Origin: Blastococcus atacamensis
Lineage (GTDB): Bacteria > Actinomycetota > Actinomycetes > Mycobacteriales > Geodermatophilaceae
Length of the DNA: 35,466 nucleotides
Assembly: GCF_002938425.1 (NCBI RefSeq)
Contig: NZ_POQU01000035.1
Span: 1-35,466 of the forward strand
Direction of reading: 5' to 3'
Positions 15,675 to 23,154 of this stretch are shown in pieces. The notes below the pieces were generated by a model, which was not told where the DNA came from, made no database searches, and saw only the letters and a list, made by a program, of their open reading frames with translations. A program made the position numbers and the translations under genes. Position 1 is the first letter of the stretch. Every line of letters starts with the position of its first letter.

Positions 15675-17234
15675 GTGAGCACCAACGAGCCCGGCCCCTA
15701 CGAGGCCGACGACCTCCGGCCGCTGCCGCCGCGCCTGGACCCGCGCGCCGGGCGTCCCGGGCGCCCGCGCACGGCGGCCGATGAGCGCCGGGACGCCGGC
15801 GACGGCGAGCCGAGGCGCCGCCGGGGCAACGGCCGGGTCGCCGTCACCGCCCGGATCGTCGCGGGCCTGCTCTCCGCCGCACTCCTCGCGGGCTCCGGCT
15901 GGGGCTGGTACCTGGGTCAGGTCGCCGCGGCGACGGTGAACCGCACCGATGCCATCCCGACCGACGGCAACGAGGGCACCGGCAACGCCGGCGCGGCGAT
16001 GAACCTGCTGCTGGTGGGCAACGACAGCCGCAGCTCGCTCTCCGAGGAGCAGCTCGCCGAGCTCAACGCCGGCACCGACTCCGGCGTCAACACCGACACG
16101 ATGATCCTGGTGCACGTGCCCGCCGACGGGTCGCGGGCCTCGTTCGTCTCGTTCCCCCGCGACTCCTACGTCGACATCCCCGGCTACGGCAAGGACAAGC
16201 TCAACGCCGCCTACGCCTACGGCTACGCCGAGGTGGACGACGACGCCGCCGAGAACGCGAAGCAGGCCTCGGGCGCCCAGCTGCTGGTCCGCACGATCAG
16301 CCGGCTGACCGGGCTGCAGATCGATCACTACGCCGAGGTCGACCTGCTGGGCTTCTTCAACTTGAGCTCCGTCGTGGGCGGCGTGGAGGTCAACCTCTGC
16401 GCGGCGGTCGACGACTCCTACTACTCCGGTGCGGTGTTCGCCGCCGGGCCGCAGACGATCAGCGGCGCCGAGGCGCTGAAGTTCGTGCGCCAGCGCCACG
16501 AGCTGCCCCGCGGCGACTTCGACCGGATCATCCGCCAGCAGGTCTTCATCGCCGGCGTGCTGCGCAAGATGCTCTCCGACGAGGTTCTGCTCGATCTCGG
16601 CAAGCAGCGCCAGCTCGTCCAGGCCGCGGCCGAGTCGCTCACCGTGGACAAGAACCTCGACCTGCTCCAGCTCGCCGAGCAGATGCAGTCGGTGACCGCC
16701 GGCAGCATCGAGTTCCAGACGATCCCCTACATCGGGACCGACCGGGACGAGCAGAACCGGTCGATCATCCGGCTGGAGGACGAGGAGACGCTGCTCGAGT
16801 TCTTCGCCGACCTCTCCGCGACCCCGGAGCCCGCGGCCCCGGCGACCACCGAGGCCCCGAAGACCGTCGACCCCGCGCAGGTGCCGGTCGAGATCTTCAA
16901 CGGCTCGGGCACGTCCGGCCTGGCCGGCAAGGCGGCCACCGCCCTCGCGGCGGCGGGCTTCCCCGTCGGGTCCACGGGCAACGCCTCGTCGATGGACTTC
17001 GAGCAGACCGAGATCCGCTACGCCGCCGGTGACGAGGACCTCGCCAACACCGTGGCCGCCGCCATCCCCGGGGCCGCGCTCACGGAGAGCCAGGACCCTA
17101 CGAGCGGCACCGTCCAGGTCATCCTCGGCAGCGACTTCAACGGGGTCGGCCAGGCCGTCACCCCGACCGCCCCTGCCGCGGAGACCGAGGGCGAGGACGC
17201 CCGCACCGCCGCGGACACCACCTGCATCAACTGA
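15675..17234 (+). CDS. LytR-CpsA-Psr (LCP) family cell-wall glycopolymer ligase
   Basis: Transfers a polyprenyl-linked glycopolymer, in mycobacteria arabinogalactan, onto peptidoglycan outside the membrane. The 519-aa protein has a basic, Pro-rich cytoplasmic N-terminus, one membrane helix (about 57-79) and an LCP domain. The domain shows NLLLVGNDSR (about 110-119), NTDTMILVHV, SFPRDSYVDIPGYGKDKLN with the lipid-phosphate-binding Arg/Asp, and FVRQRHELPRGDFDRIIRQQ. A C-terminal LytR_C domain follows an Ala/Pro/Thr linker and begins PVEIFNGSGTSGLAG. The GTG at 15675 has AAGGA 8 bases upstream. The stop overlaps the TIGR03089 gene by one base, as in the Rv3267-Rv3268 pair. It sits among galactan, arabinan-donor and nonulosonic acid genes, any of whose polymers could be its substrate. 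Confidence 0.9.
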   Translation: MSTNEPGPYEADDLRPLPPRLDPRAGRPGRPRTAADERRDAGDGEPRRRRGNGRVAVTARIVAGLLSAALLAGSGWGWYLGQVAAATVNRTDAIPTDGNEGTGNAGAAMNLLLVGNDSRSSLSEEQLAELNAGTDSGVNTDTMILVHVPADGSRASFVSFPRDSYVDIPGYGKDKLNAAYAYGYAEVDDDAAENAKQASGAQLLVRTISRLTGLQIDHYAEVDLLGFFNLSSVVGGVEVNLCAAVDDSYYSGAVFAAGPQTISGAEALKFVRQRHELPRGDFDRIIRQQVFIAGVLRKMLSDEVLLDLGKQRQLVQAAAESLTVDKNLDLLQLAEQMQSVTAGSIEFQTIPYIGTDRDEQNRSIIRLEDEETLLEFFADLSATPEPAAPATTEAPKTVDPAQVPVEIFNGSGTSGLAGKAATALAAAGFPVGSTGNASSMDFEQTEIRYAAGDEDLANTVAAAIPGAALTESQDPTSGTVQVILGSDFNGVGQAVTPTAPAAETEGEDARTAADTTCIN

Positions 17235-18034
17235 TGGCCGCCGCTCCCGCCACCCCGGCCGACCTGCTCGCGCAGGCCGTGCGCCGCTCCCCCGCCACGC
17301 CCCTGGTGACGTACTACGACGACGCCACGGGGGAACGGGTGGAGCTGTCGGCGACGACGCTGGCCAACTGGGTCGCCAAGACCGCGAACCTCCTCCAGGA
17401 GGAATTCGACATCGCTCCGGGCAGCAGGGTGGCGATCGCGCTGCCGGTTCACTGGCAGACGGCGGCGGTCCTGCTGGGCGCCTGGAGCTGCGGCGCGACG
17501 GTGGTCGACACCGCCGCCGAGGACGAGGGCCGGCTGGACGACGTCGACGTCGTGCTGGCCGCCCAGGACCGGCTGGCCCCGATCCAGGAGCAGGGCGTCG
17601 ACGAGCTGCTCGGCCTGTCGCTGCACCCGCTGGGCATGGGCATGACCGGCTACGTCGGACCCGCGCGCGACTTCGCCGTCGAGGTGCGCACGCACGGCGA
17701 CGTCTTCGCCCCGTGGGCCCCGCCACGGCCCATCGATCCGGGTCTCGCGCTCGGCGGTCTGGAGATCTCCCTGGGCGGCCTCGTGGAGGCCGCCACCGAG
17801 CTCGCCGCGCGGCTCGGCATCGCCGAGGGCGACCGGCTGCTGGTCGACGCGCGGGTGGCCGCCGAGGCCGGGCCCGCGGCCTGGTTGCTGGCGCCGCTGG
17901 CGGTCGGTGCGTCGCTGGTGCTGGTCGGCTCCGGCCACCCCGACGGCCAGGCGCACCGGGCGGCCACCGAGCGCGTGACGGCTACCCTCGGCTTCCGGGT
18001 CGAGGGCGTCCGCGAGCTCGGCCGCACCGCCTGA
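17234..18034 (+). CDS. TIGR03089 family protein (adenylation-domain fragment)
   Basis: A 266-aa actinobacterial family of unknown role, equivalent to Rv3268. It resembles the N-terminal subdomain of AMP-forming acyl-CoA synthetases (LVTYYDDATGERVELSATTL, NLLQEEFDIAPGSRVAIALP, LLGAWSCGATVV). It lacks the ATP-binding TSGTTGxPK loop and the C-terminal catalytic part, so adenylation is unlikely. The ATG overlaps the LCP stop by one base (TGATG), giving tight coupling. The conserved pairing with an LCP ligase suggests an accessory role in glycopolymer attachment, but this is inference. Confidence 0.85.
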   Translation: MAAAPATPADLLAQAVRRSPATPLVTYYDDATGERVELSATTLANWVAKTANLLQEEFDIAPGSRVAIALPVHWQTAAVLLGAWSCGATVVDTAAEDEGRLDDVDVVLAAQDRLAPIQEQGVDELLGLSLHPLGMGMTGYVGPARDFAVEVRTHGDVFAPWAPPRPIDPGLALGGLEISLGGLVEAATELAARLGIAEGDRLLVDARVAAEAGPAAWLLAPLAVGASLVLVGSGHPDGQAHRAATERVTATLGFRVEGVRELGRTA

Positions 18035-18083
18035 CCCGGTCCGGTCCGCCGCACCGTCCGGCACGAGGGAGCAGCCGAACTCC

Positions 18084-18905
18084 GTGACGTTCTCGGTCGT
18101 GGCCCGTGACGCGGACACCGGCGATCTCGGCATCGCCGTCTCCTCCTGCATCCTCGCCGTCGGCCGGGCGGTGCCCGCCGCGCGCCCCGGTGTGGGCGTG
18201 GTGGCGGTGCAGGCACGCAGCCGGCGCGGCCTGGGCGCGACGCTGCTGAACGGTCTGGCCGCAGGCGGCACGCCGGAGGCCCTCGTGCGCCGCGCGGCCC
18301 ACTCCGCCGAGGACGCCGACCGGCAGATCGCCGTCCTCGACGTGCAGGGACGGGTGGCCGCCGACACCGGCCGTGGCTCGTTCCCGGTCAGCGGTCACGA
18401 GATCGGGGACGGCTTCAGCGTGCAGGGCAACATGCTGGCCGGCACGGAGGTGCTGCCGGCCATGGCGCACGCGTTCACGTCGGCCACGGGCAGCCTCCCC
18501 GACCGGCTGCTCGCCGCGCTGACCGCCGGGCAGGACGCCGGTGGGGACCTGCGCGGCCGGCAGTCCGCCGCGCTGCTCGTGGTGACCGGCTCCCCCGCCA
18601 CCGAGGACGACGACGGCGTCGTGGTGGACCTGCGGGTCGACGACTCAGGGGACCCGGTGGCCCAGCTGCGGATGCTCCGCAACCTGCAGCGCGCCTACGA
18701 CGAACGAGACTACGAGTACCTCACGCTGTTCGCCCCCGAGGGCGCCCGCGAACTCTACGCCGCGCTGGCCGCGTCACGCCGCGGTGACCGGGAGGCCGCC
18801 CGGCAGGCGCTGGCCGCCATGCGCAGCCGCCCCGGGTGGTCGGGGTGGCTCAGCGCGATGGCCGGCGACGCCCGCCTCGCGGCGGTCTCCCGGCTGCTCG
18901 ACTGA
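18084..18905 (+). CDS. DUF1028 family protein
   Basis: A 273-aa protein. The N-terminus TFSVVARDADTGDLGIAVSS and the ARPGVGVVAVQA, RQIAVLDVQGRVAADTG and GFSVQGNML segments are characteristic of DUF1028, which has an Ntn-hydrolase-like fold. The C-terminal third, with LQRAYDERDYEYL, is a helical extension, perhaps a TPR-like or peptidoglycan-binding part. Its substrate is unknown. The GTG start has GAGGGAG about 12 bases upstream. It ends only 3 bases from the end of the convergent acyl-CoA dehydrogenase gene, leaving no room for a terminator. Confidence 0.85.
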   Translation: MTFSVVARDADTGDLGIAVSSCILAVGRAVPAARPGVGVVAVQARSRRGLGATLLNGLAAGGTPEALVRRAAHSAEDADRQIAVLDVQGRVAADTGRGSFPVSGHEIGDGFSVQGNMLAGTEVLPAMAHAFTSATGSLPDRLLAALTAGQDAGGDLRGRQSAALLVVTGSPATEDDDGVVVDLRVDDSGDPVAQLRMLRNLQRAYDERDYEYLTLFAPEGARELYAALAASRRGDREAARQALAAMRSRPGWSGWLSAMAGDARLAAVSRLLD

Positions 18906-18908
18906 CCC

Positions 18909-20066
18909 TCAGCGCAGCAGGCTGCGGGCGATCACCATGCGCTGCACCTGGTTGGTGCCCTCGTAGATCTGGGTGATCTTGGCGTCGCGCATCATCCGCT
19001 CGACCGGGAAGTCCTGGGTGTACCCGGCGCCGCCGAAGAGCTGGACGGCGTCGGTGGTCACCTGCATGGCGACGTCGGAGGCGAAGGCCTTGGCCGAGGC
19101 CGAGACGCGGGTGACGTCGGGCCGGCCCTGCTCGCCGGCCGCGGCGGCGACGTAGACCAGGTGGCGGGCCGCCTCGATCTTCATCTCCATGTCGGCGAGC
19201 AGAAACTGCACGCCCTGGAACTCACCGATCGCCTTGCCGAACTGCCTGCGCTCCTTGACGTAGGCCACCGACGCGTCGAGCGCGCCCTGCGCCACGCCCA
19301 CGGCCTGCGCGCCGATGGTCGGCCGAGTGAAGTCCAGCGTGCGCAGCGCGGTCTTGAATCCGGTGCCGGGCGCGCCGATGATCCGGTCGGCCGGAATGGT
19401 GCAGTCGGTGAAGTAGAGCTCGCAGGTGGGCGAGCCCTTGATCCCCATCTTCCGCTCCTTGGGGCCCACGGCGAAGCCCGGGTCGTCGCGGTGGACGGCG
19501 AACGCGGAGATTCCGTTGGCACCCTTCTCGGGGTCGGTCACCGCCATGACCGTGTACCACTCGGAGATGCCGGAGTTGGTGATCCAGGCCTTGGTGCCGT
19601 TGAGCACCCACGAGTCGCCGTCGAGCCGGGCGCGCGTCTTCATCGCGGCCGCGTCGGAACCGGCCTCCCGCTCGGAGAGCCCGTAGCTGATCATCGCGTC
19701 GCCGGCGGCGATGGGGCGCAGCACCTTCTGCTTGAGCGCCTCGTCGGCGGACAGGATGATCGGCATCGAGCCGAGCTTGTTCACCGCCGGGATCAGCGAG
19801 GCGCTGACGTCGACCCGGGCGACCTCCTCGATGACGATGCAGGTCGCGATCGCGTCGGCACCCTCGCCGCCGTAGGCCTCGGGGATGTGGGTGGCCTGGA
19901 AGCCGGCGGCGGTCAGGGCCTTCTGCGCCTCGACCGGGAACCGCGAGTCGGCGTCGACCTCGGCCGCGAACGGCGCGATCTCCCGCTCGGCGATGTCGCG
20001 GACGGCCGCACGGATGGCCTCGTGCTCCTCGGTCAGGGCGTAGAGCCCCGCAGCGTCGTTACCCAC
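18909..20066 (-). CDS. Acyl-CoA dehydrogenase (FadE25-like)
   Basis: FAD-dependent alpha,beta-dehydrogenation of acyl-CoA, probably short or branched-chain. It follows Rv3274c (FadE25) over its full length: [114 protein letters not shown] and the catalytic Glu in [10 protein letters not shown] prefer the GTG at 20066 (385 aa). TACGAT ends 7 bases before it and the N-terminus then fits FadE25. A GTG at 20090, overlapping the purE stop, would add 8 residues. The gene lies downstream of purK-purE, the same order as in mycobacteria. Confidence 0.93.
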   Translation of the reverse strand: MGNDAAGLYALTEEHEAIRAAVRDIAEREIAPFAAEVDADSRFPVEAQKALTAAGFQATHIPEAYGGEGADAIATCIVIEEVARVDVSASLIPAVNKLGSMPIILSADEALKQKVLRPIAAGDAMISYGLSEREAGSDAAAMKTRARLDGDSWVLNGTKAWITNSGISEWYTVMAVTDPEKGANGISAFAVHRDDPGFAVGPKERKMGIKGSPTCELYFTDCTIPADRIIGAPGTGFKTALRTLDFTRPTIGAQAVGVAQGALDASVAYVKERRQFGKAIGEFQGVQFLLADMEMKIEAARHLVYVAAAAGEQGRPDVTRVSASAKAFASDVAMQVTTDAVQLFGGAGYTQDFPVERMMRDAKITQIYEGTNQVQRMVIARSLLR

Positions 20067-20073
20067 GCATCCG

Positions 20074-20079
20074 ATCGTA
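20074..20079 (-). promoter_or_regulatory. Candidate -10 box for leaderless acyl-CoA dehydrogenase mRNA
   Basis: TACGAT on the minus strand ends 7 bases before the GTG at 20066. This suggests that the gene has its own start of transcription in addition to read-through from purE. Confidence 0.35.
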
Positions 20080-20089
20080 GGACGTCCCA

Positions 20090-20617
20090 CTACCCGCCGG
20101 TAGCAAGCCGCTCCTGCAGGGTGACGTCACGGGCCGCGACCTGCTCGGCGAGGTCGGCCTGGAAGCGGGCCACGGCCACGAGGAGCGCCGGGTCCCCGGC
20201 GGCCAGGATGCGCACGGCCAGCAGTCCGGCGTTGCGGCCGCCGCCGATGCTCACCGTCGCCACCGGGACGCCGGCCGGCATCTGCACGATGGAGAGCAGG
20301 CTGTCGAGGCCGTCGAGCCGGTCCAGCGCGCGGGGCACGCCGATGACCGGGAGCGGGGTGGCGGCCGCGACCATGCCGGGCAGGTGCGCCGCGCCTCCCG
20401 CCCCGGCGATGATCACCCGCAGGCCGCGGCCCGCGGCGGACTCGGCGTAGTCGAGCATCCGGCGCGGGGTGCGGTGCGCGGAGACCACGTGCGCCTCGTA
20501 CGGGATGCCGAACTCCTCCAGCGCCGAGGCGGCCGGCTCCATCGTGGGCCAGTCGGAGTCGCTGCCCATGACGATGCCGACCACCGGGTCGTCGCTGTCG
20601 CGGCGCTGCTCGGTCAC
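20090..20617 (-). CDS. purE: N5-carboxyaminoimidazole ribonucleotide mutase
   Basis: Purine biosynthesis: rearranges N5-CAIR to CAIR. The 175-aa protein has the class I PurE motifs [61 protein letters not shown] and [11 protein letters not shown]. The GTG start has GAGGAG 4 bases upstream. It follows purK by 39 bases on the same strand, and the two act in sequence. One variation is [14 protein letters not shown] where GVPV.L..LDG is more usual. Confidence 0.96.
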   Translation of the reverse strand: MTEQRRDSDDPVVGIVMGSDSDWPTMEPAASALEEFGIPYEAHVVSAHRTPRRMLDYAESAAGRGLRVIIAGAGGAAHLPGMVAAATPLPVIGVPRALDRLDGLDSLLSIVQMPAGVPVATVSIGGGRNAGLLAVRILAAGDPALLVAVARFQADLAEQVAARDVTLQERLATGG

Positions 20618-20656
20618 GGGGCTCCTCGGTGGTCGGCCGGTCAGTGGTCGGGCTGG

Positions 20657-21862
20657 TCAGTGCTCGGTCGGGAACGCGAACGCCGGGTCGACGACACCGT
20701 CGGCGAGGTAGCGAGCCGCGGCCACCGCCCGTGCCCGGACCTCGGCCAGGTCCTCCCCCAGCGCCGTCACGTGCCCGAGTTTCCGGCCGGGGCGCTGCCC
20801 CTTGCCGTACCAGTGCAGCTTCACGTCGGGCCAGTGCGCCAGGAGGTGATGGATCCGCTCGTCGAGGCCGGGGCCGGCCCAGTCCTCGGCCGCGGCGGCA
20901 CCGCCCAGCACGTTGGCCATCACCACCACCGGGGCGGTCATCGCCGTCGAACCGAGCGGGTAGTCCAGGACGGCGCGCAGGTGCTGCTCGAACTGGCTCG
21001 TGCGGGCGCCCTCGATGGTCCAGTGCCCGGAGTTGTGCGGGCGCATGGCGAGCTCGTTGACCAGCACGCCGTCGGCGGTCTGGAACAGCTCGACGGCGAG
21101 CATGCCGACGACGCCCAGCCGGTCGGCGATCCGGACGGCGAGTTCCTGGGCGGCCGTGGCCAGCTCGTCGGAGAGCCCGGGCGCCGGCGCCACGACCTCC
21201 GCGCACACGCCGTCGCGCTGCACAGTCTCCACCACCGGCCACACGGCGACCTGGCCGAACGGCGAGCGGGCCACCTGCGCCGAGAGCTCCCGCACCCACG
21301 TCACCCGCTCCTCAGCGAGGAGCGTGCCGTGCTGCTCGACCAGGGCGGCGGCGGTCCCGGCGTCGGGGACGACGAACACGCCCTTGCCGTCGTAGCCACC
21401 CCGCGGGGTCTTCAGCACGACCGGCCAGCCGTGCGCCGCCGCGAAGGCGGTGACGTCGGCGGCCGAGGCGACCTCGGCCCAGGCCGGTTGGGGCTCCCCC
21501 GCCTCGGCCAGTGCTCGGCGCAGCACCAGCTTGTCCTGCGCGTGCACGAGCGCCTCGGGCCCGGGGGCGACCCGGGCGCCGGCCTCGACCAGGGCGCGCA
21601 GGTGATCGGTCGGCACGTGCTCGTGGTCGAAGGTGACCACGGTGGCGCCGTCGGCCAGGTCCCGCAGCGCCGCCAGGTCATCGTGGGCGCCGATCCGGAC
21701 GTCGGCCGCGACCAGCGCGGCGGACTCGTCGGGGCCGGCGGAGAGGACCCGGAGCGACTGGCCGAGCGCGACGGCAGCCTGGTGCGTCATGCGGGCGAGC
21801 TGACCGCCGCCGACCATGGCCACCACGGGCAGGCCGGTGCGCGGGTCCGGGGAGAAGGCCAT
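20657..21862 (-). CDS. purK: N5-carboxyaminoimidazole ribonucleotide synthase
   Basis: ATP-grasp enzyme that carboxylates AIR with bicarbonate, feeding PurE. The 401-aa protein begins with MVGGGQLARMTHQAA. It has the ATP-grasp segments VVLKTPRGGYDGKGVFVV, VGMLAVELFQTADGVLVNEL and AMRPHNSGHWTIEGARTSQF, and ends with the expected LHWYGKGQRPGRKLGHVT region. ATG start. TAGACT lies 9 bases upstream, so the transcript may have a very short leader. First gene of the purK-purE pair. Confidence 0.96.
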   Translation of the reverse strand: MAFSPDPRTGLPVVAMVGGGQLARMTHQAAVALGQSLRVLSAGPDESAALVAADVRIGAHDDLAALRDLADGATVVTFDHEHVPTDHLRALVEAGARVAPGPEALVHAQDKLVLRRALAEAGEPQPAWAEVASAADVTAFAAAHGWPVVLKTPRGGYDGKGVFVVPDAGTAAALVEQHGTLLAEERVTWVRELSAQVARSPFGQVAVWPVVETVQRDGVCAEVVAPAPGLSDELATAAQELAVRIADRLGVVGMLAVELFQTADGVLVNELAMRPHNSGHWTIEGARTSQFEQHLRAVLDYPLGSTAMTAPVVVMANVLGGAAAAEDWAGPGLDERIHHLLAHWPDVKLHWYGKGQRPGRKLGHVTALGEDLAEVRARAVAAARYLADGVVDPAFAFPTEH

Positions 21863-21871
21863 GACCTGGCG

Positions 21872-21877
21872 AGTCTA
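21872..21877 (-). promoter_or_regulatory. Candidate -10 box of purK
   Basis: TAGACT on the minus strand ends 9 bases before the purK ATG, in the 56-base gap after the SGNH hydrolase gene. Leaderless or short-leader start; no clear -35. Confidence 0.3.
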
Positions 21878-21918
21878 GACGCGCGGAGGACCGGCCGGTC
21901 GCGGGGAACCCGGCCCGG

Positions 21919-22812
21919 TCAGCCGAGCGCCGCGACCGCCTCGCCGATGCGCCGGCCGGACTCCGCGGCGACGCCGTCGGGGAGGTGGGTCCCGTCGGTG
22001 GTCGTCCCGGGCAGGAACGTGCCACCGGCGTCGATCGGGGCCCACGGGTCGACGTAGGTCCACCCTCGCGCGGCCGCCAGCGCGGCCAGTGCGGCGTTGT
22101 AGGACTGCCGGAGCTCGGGGAACTTGTCGTTCGGCGGGATCGCGACGACGGCCACCACGGGGATGCCTGCTGAGGCGACCATGCCGTCCAGCGCGACGGC
22201 GGAGCGCTCCCACGGCACTCCGCGCAGCACGTCGTTCGTGCCCGCGAGGATGACCAGCGCCTCGGCGTCGGCGGGCACGGTCGCCGCCAGCATCTCCTCG
22301 GTGGTTGAACCCGGGACCGCCCAGCCGCCCGCGAAGTGGAGCCCGGGAACCGCGTCGGCGGCCGGGACCCAGGAGGCCGACCCCCGGACCTCGGTCCCGG
22401 AGATCGCCTCACCACCCGCCGTGAGCGAGTCGCCGATGACGGCGAACGTGGTCACCGTCTCCTGCACCACTGGAGGCGCGACCTGCGGGGCCGCCTCCGC
22501 GATCGAGACGACCACGGACTCCGCCACGGTCTCCACGGCCGAGGCGAAGGCGGAGGCGAGCAGCGACGCGAGGACCGAGCCGGGACCGGCGCCCGCGGGC
22601 GAGCGCCGGTCGGTCGAGGCGGGGTCGGCTGCCGGCGCGGCACCGCTCGGCGCGGCCGTCGCGGCCTCCGCGGCGTCCGACCACCCCGGGGACGGCGCGC
22701 TCCCGGCCGGCGCGGCCGAGGCGGCCGACGCGGACCCGATCACGAGCGAGGCGACGGCGGCCAGGAGAACCGGACCGACGGGAGTGGACCGGCGCACGGG
22801 GAACGGGGGCAC
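21919..22812 (-). CDS. Secreted SGNH/GDSL-type hydrolase
   Basis: Predicted exported esterase. A signal peptide follows the Arg pair of PFPVRRSTPVGPVLLAAVA, then a long Ala/Pro/Ser-rich low-complexity stretch. The SGNH domain starts at TFAVIGDSLTAGGE with the catalytic Ser. GSTTEEML, the block III LAGTNDVLRG, and the terminal DGTHLPDGVA with the catalytic Asp and His complete the fold. I chose the GTG at 22812 (297 aa) because it puts the signal peptide at the N-terminus. A GTG or ATG at 22869-22872 would add 20 residues without signal features. It could remove acyl groups from envelope glycans and lies back to back with an acyltransferase gene. Confidence 0.85.
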   Translation of the reverse strand: MPPFPVRRSTPVGPVLLAAVASLVIGSASAASAAPAGSAPSPGWSDAAEAATAAPSGAAPAADPASTDRRSPAGAGPGSVLASLLASAFASAVETVAESVVVSIAEAAPQVAPPVVQETVTTFAVIGDSLTAGGEAISGTEVRGSASWVPAADAVPGLHFAGGWAVPGSTTEEMLAATVPADAEALVILAGTNDVLRGVPWERSAVALDGMVASAGIPVVAVVAIPPNDKFPELRQSYNAALAALAAARGWTYVDPWAPIDAGGTFLPGTTTDGTHLPDGVAAESGRRIGEAVAALG

Positions 22813-22944
22813 CGATCCAGTTTCCCGCAGGGACCCGCAGCAGGCAGGACGGCCGAGGAACGTGTCCATCACTTCCGGCCGGAGGCTCCGGACGGCGTCG
22901 TCGATGGGGCCGAGATTGCGGGCTTCTGCCGAGACCTGCCTTCC

Positions 22945-22970
22945 GAAGCATCCTCGGATCGTGATGCTTC
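22945..22970. promoter_or_regulatory. Inverted repeat, possible operator
   Basis: GAAGCATC and GATGCTTC are perfect 8-bp arms with a 10-base centre, about 75 bases upstream of the TAACGT box. It sits in a divergent gap between two secreted or membrane acyl-modifying genes, so it may be an operator acting on both. Role inferred from position. Confidence 0.35.
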
Positions 22971-23044
22971 TGTGACTCGAGTGACCACTGCGGTGCGCGA
23001 GATGTGACGGGCCCGTCCGTTCCGCGACCGGCCTCCATCGCTGC

Positions 23045-23050
23045 TAACGT
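23045..23050 (+). promoter_or_regulatory. Candidate -10 box of the acyltransferase gene
   Basis: TAACGT in the divergent gap; a start about 7 bases further would give a leader of about 100 bases to the GTG at 23155. No clear -35 box. Confidence 0.3.
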
Positions 23051-23154
23051 TCCGACGTCAGCTACTGAGCGCTACCCCATGATCACCGATCGTCGAGCCG
23101 GGGGCCTCGGGAAGCCGGACGGGCCATCTGCTTCCCACGGGGGTTACCGCAAGC

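Larger units (their letters stand above)
22813..23154. other. Divergent intergenic region
   Basis: A gap of 342 bases between the SGNH hydrolase and the OafA-like acyltransferase. It holds an 8-bp inverted repeat (22945-22970), the palindrome ACTCGAGT next to it, and a TAACGT -10-like box (23045-23050) for the rightward gene. No protein-coding or RNA gene could be supported. If the SGNH gene starts at its upstream codon, 60 bases of this region are coding. Confidence 0.5.
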
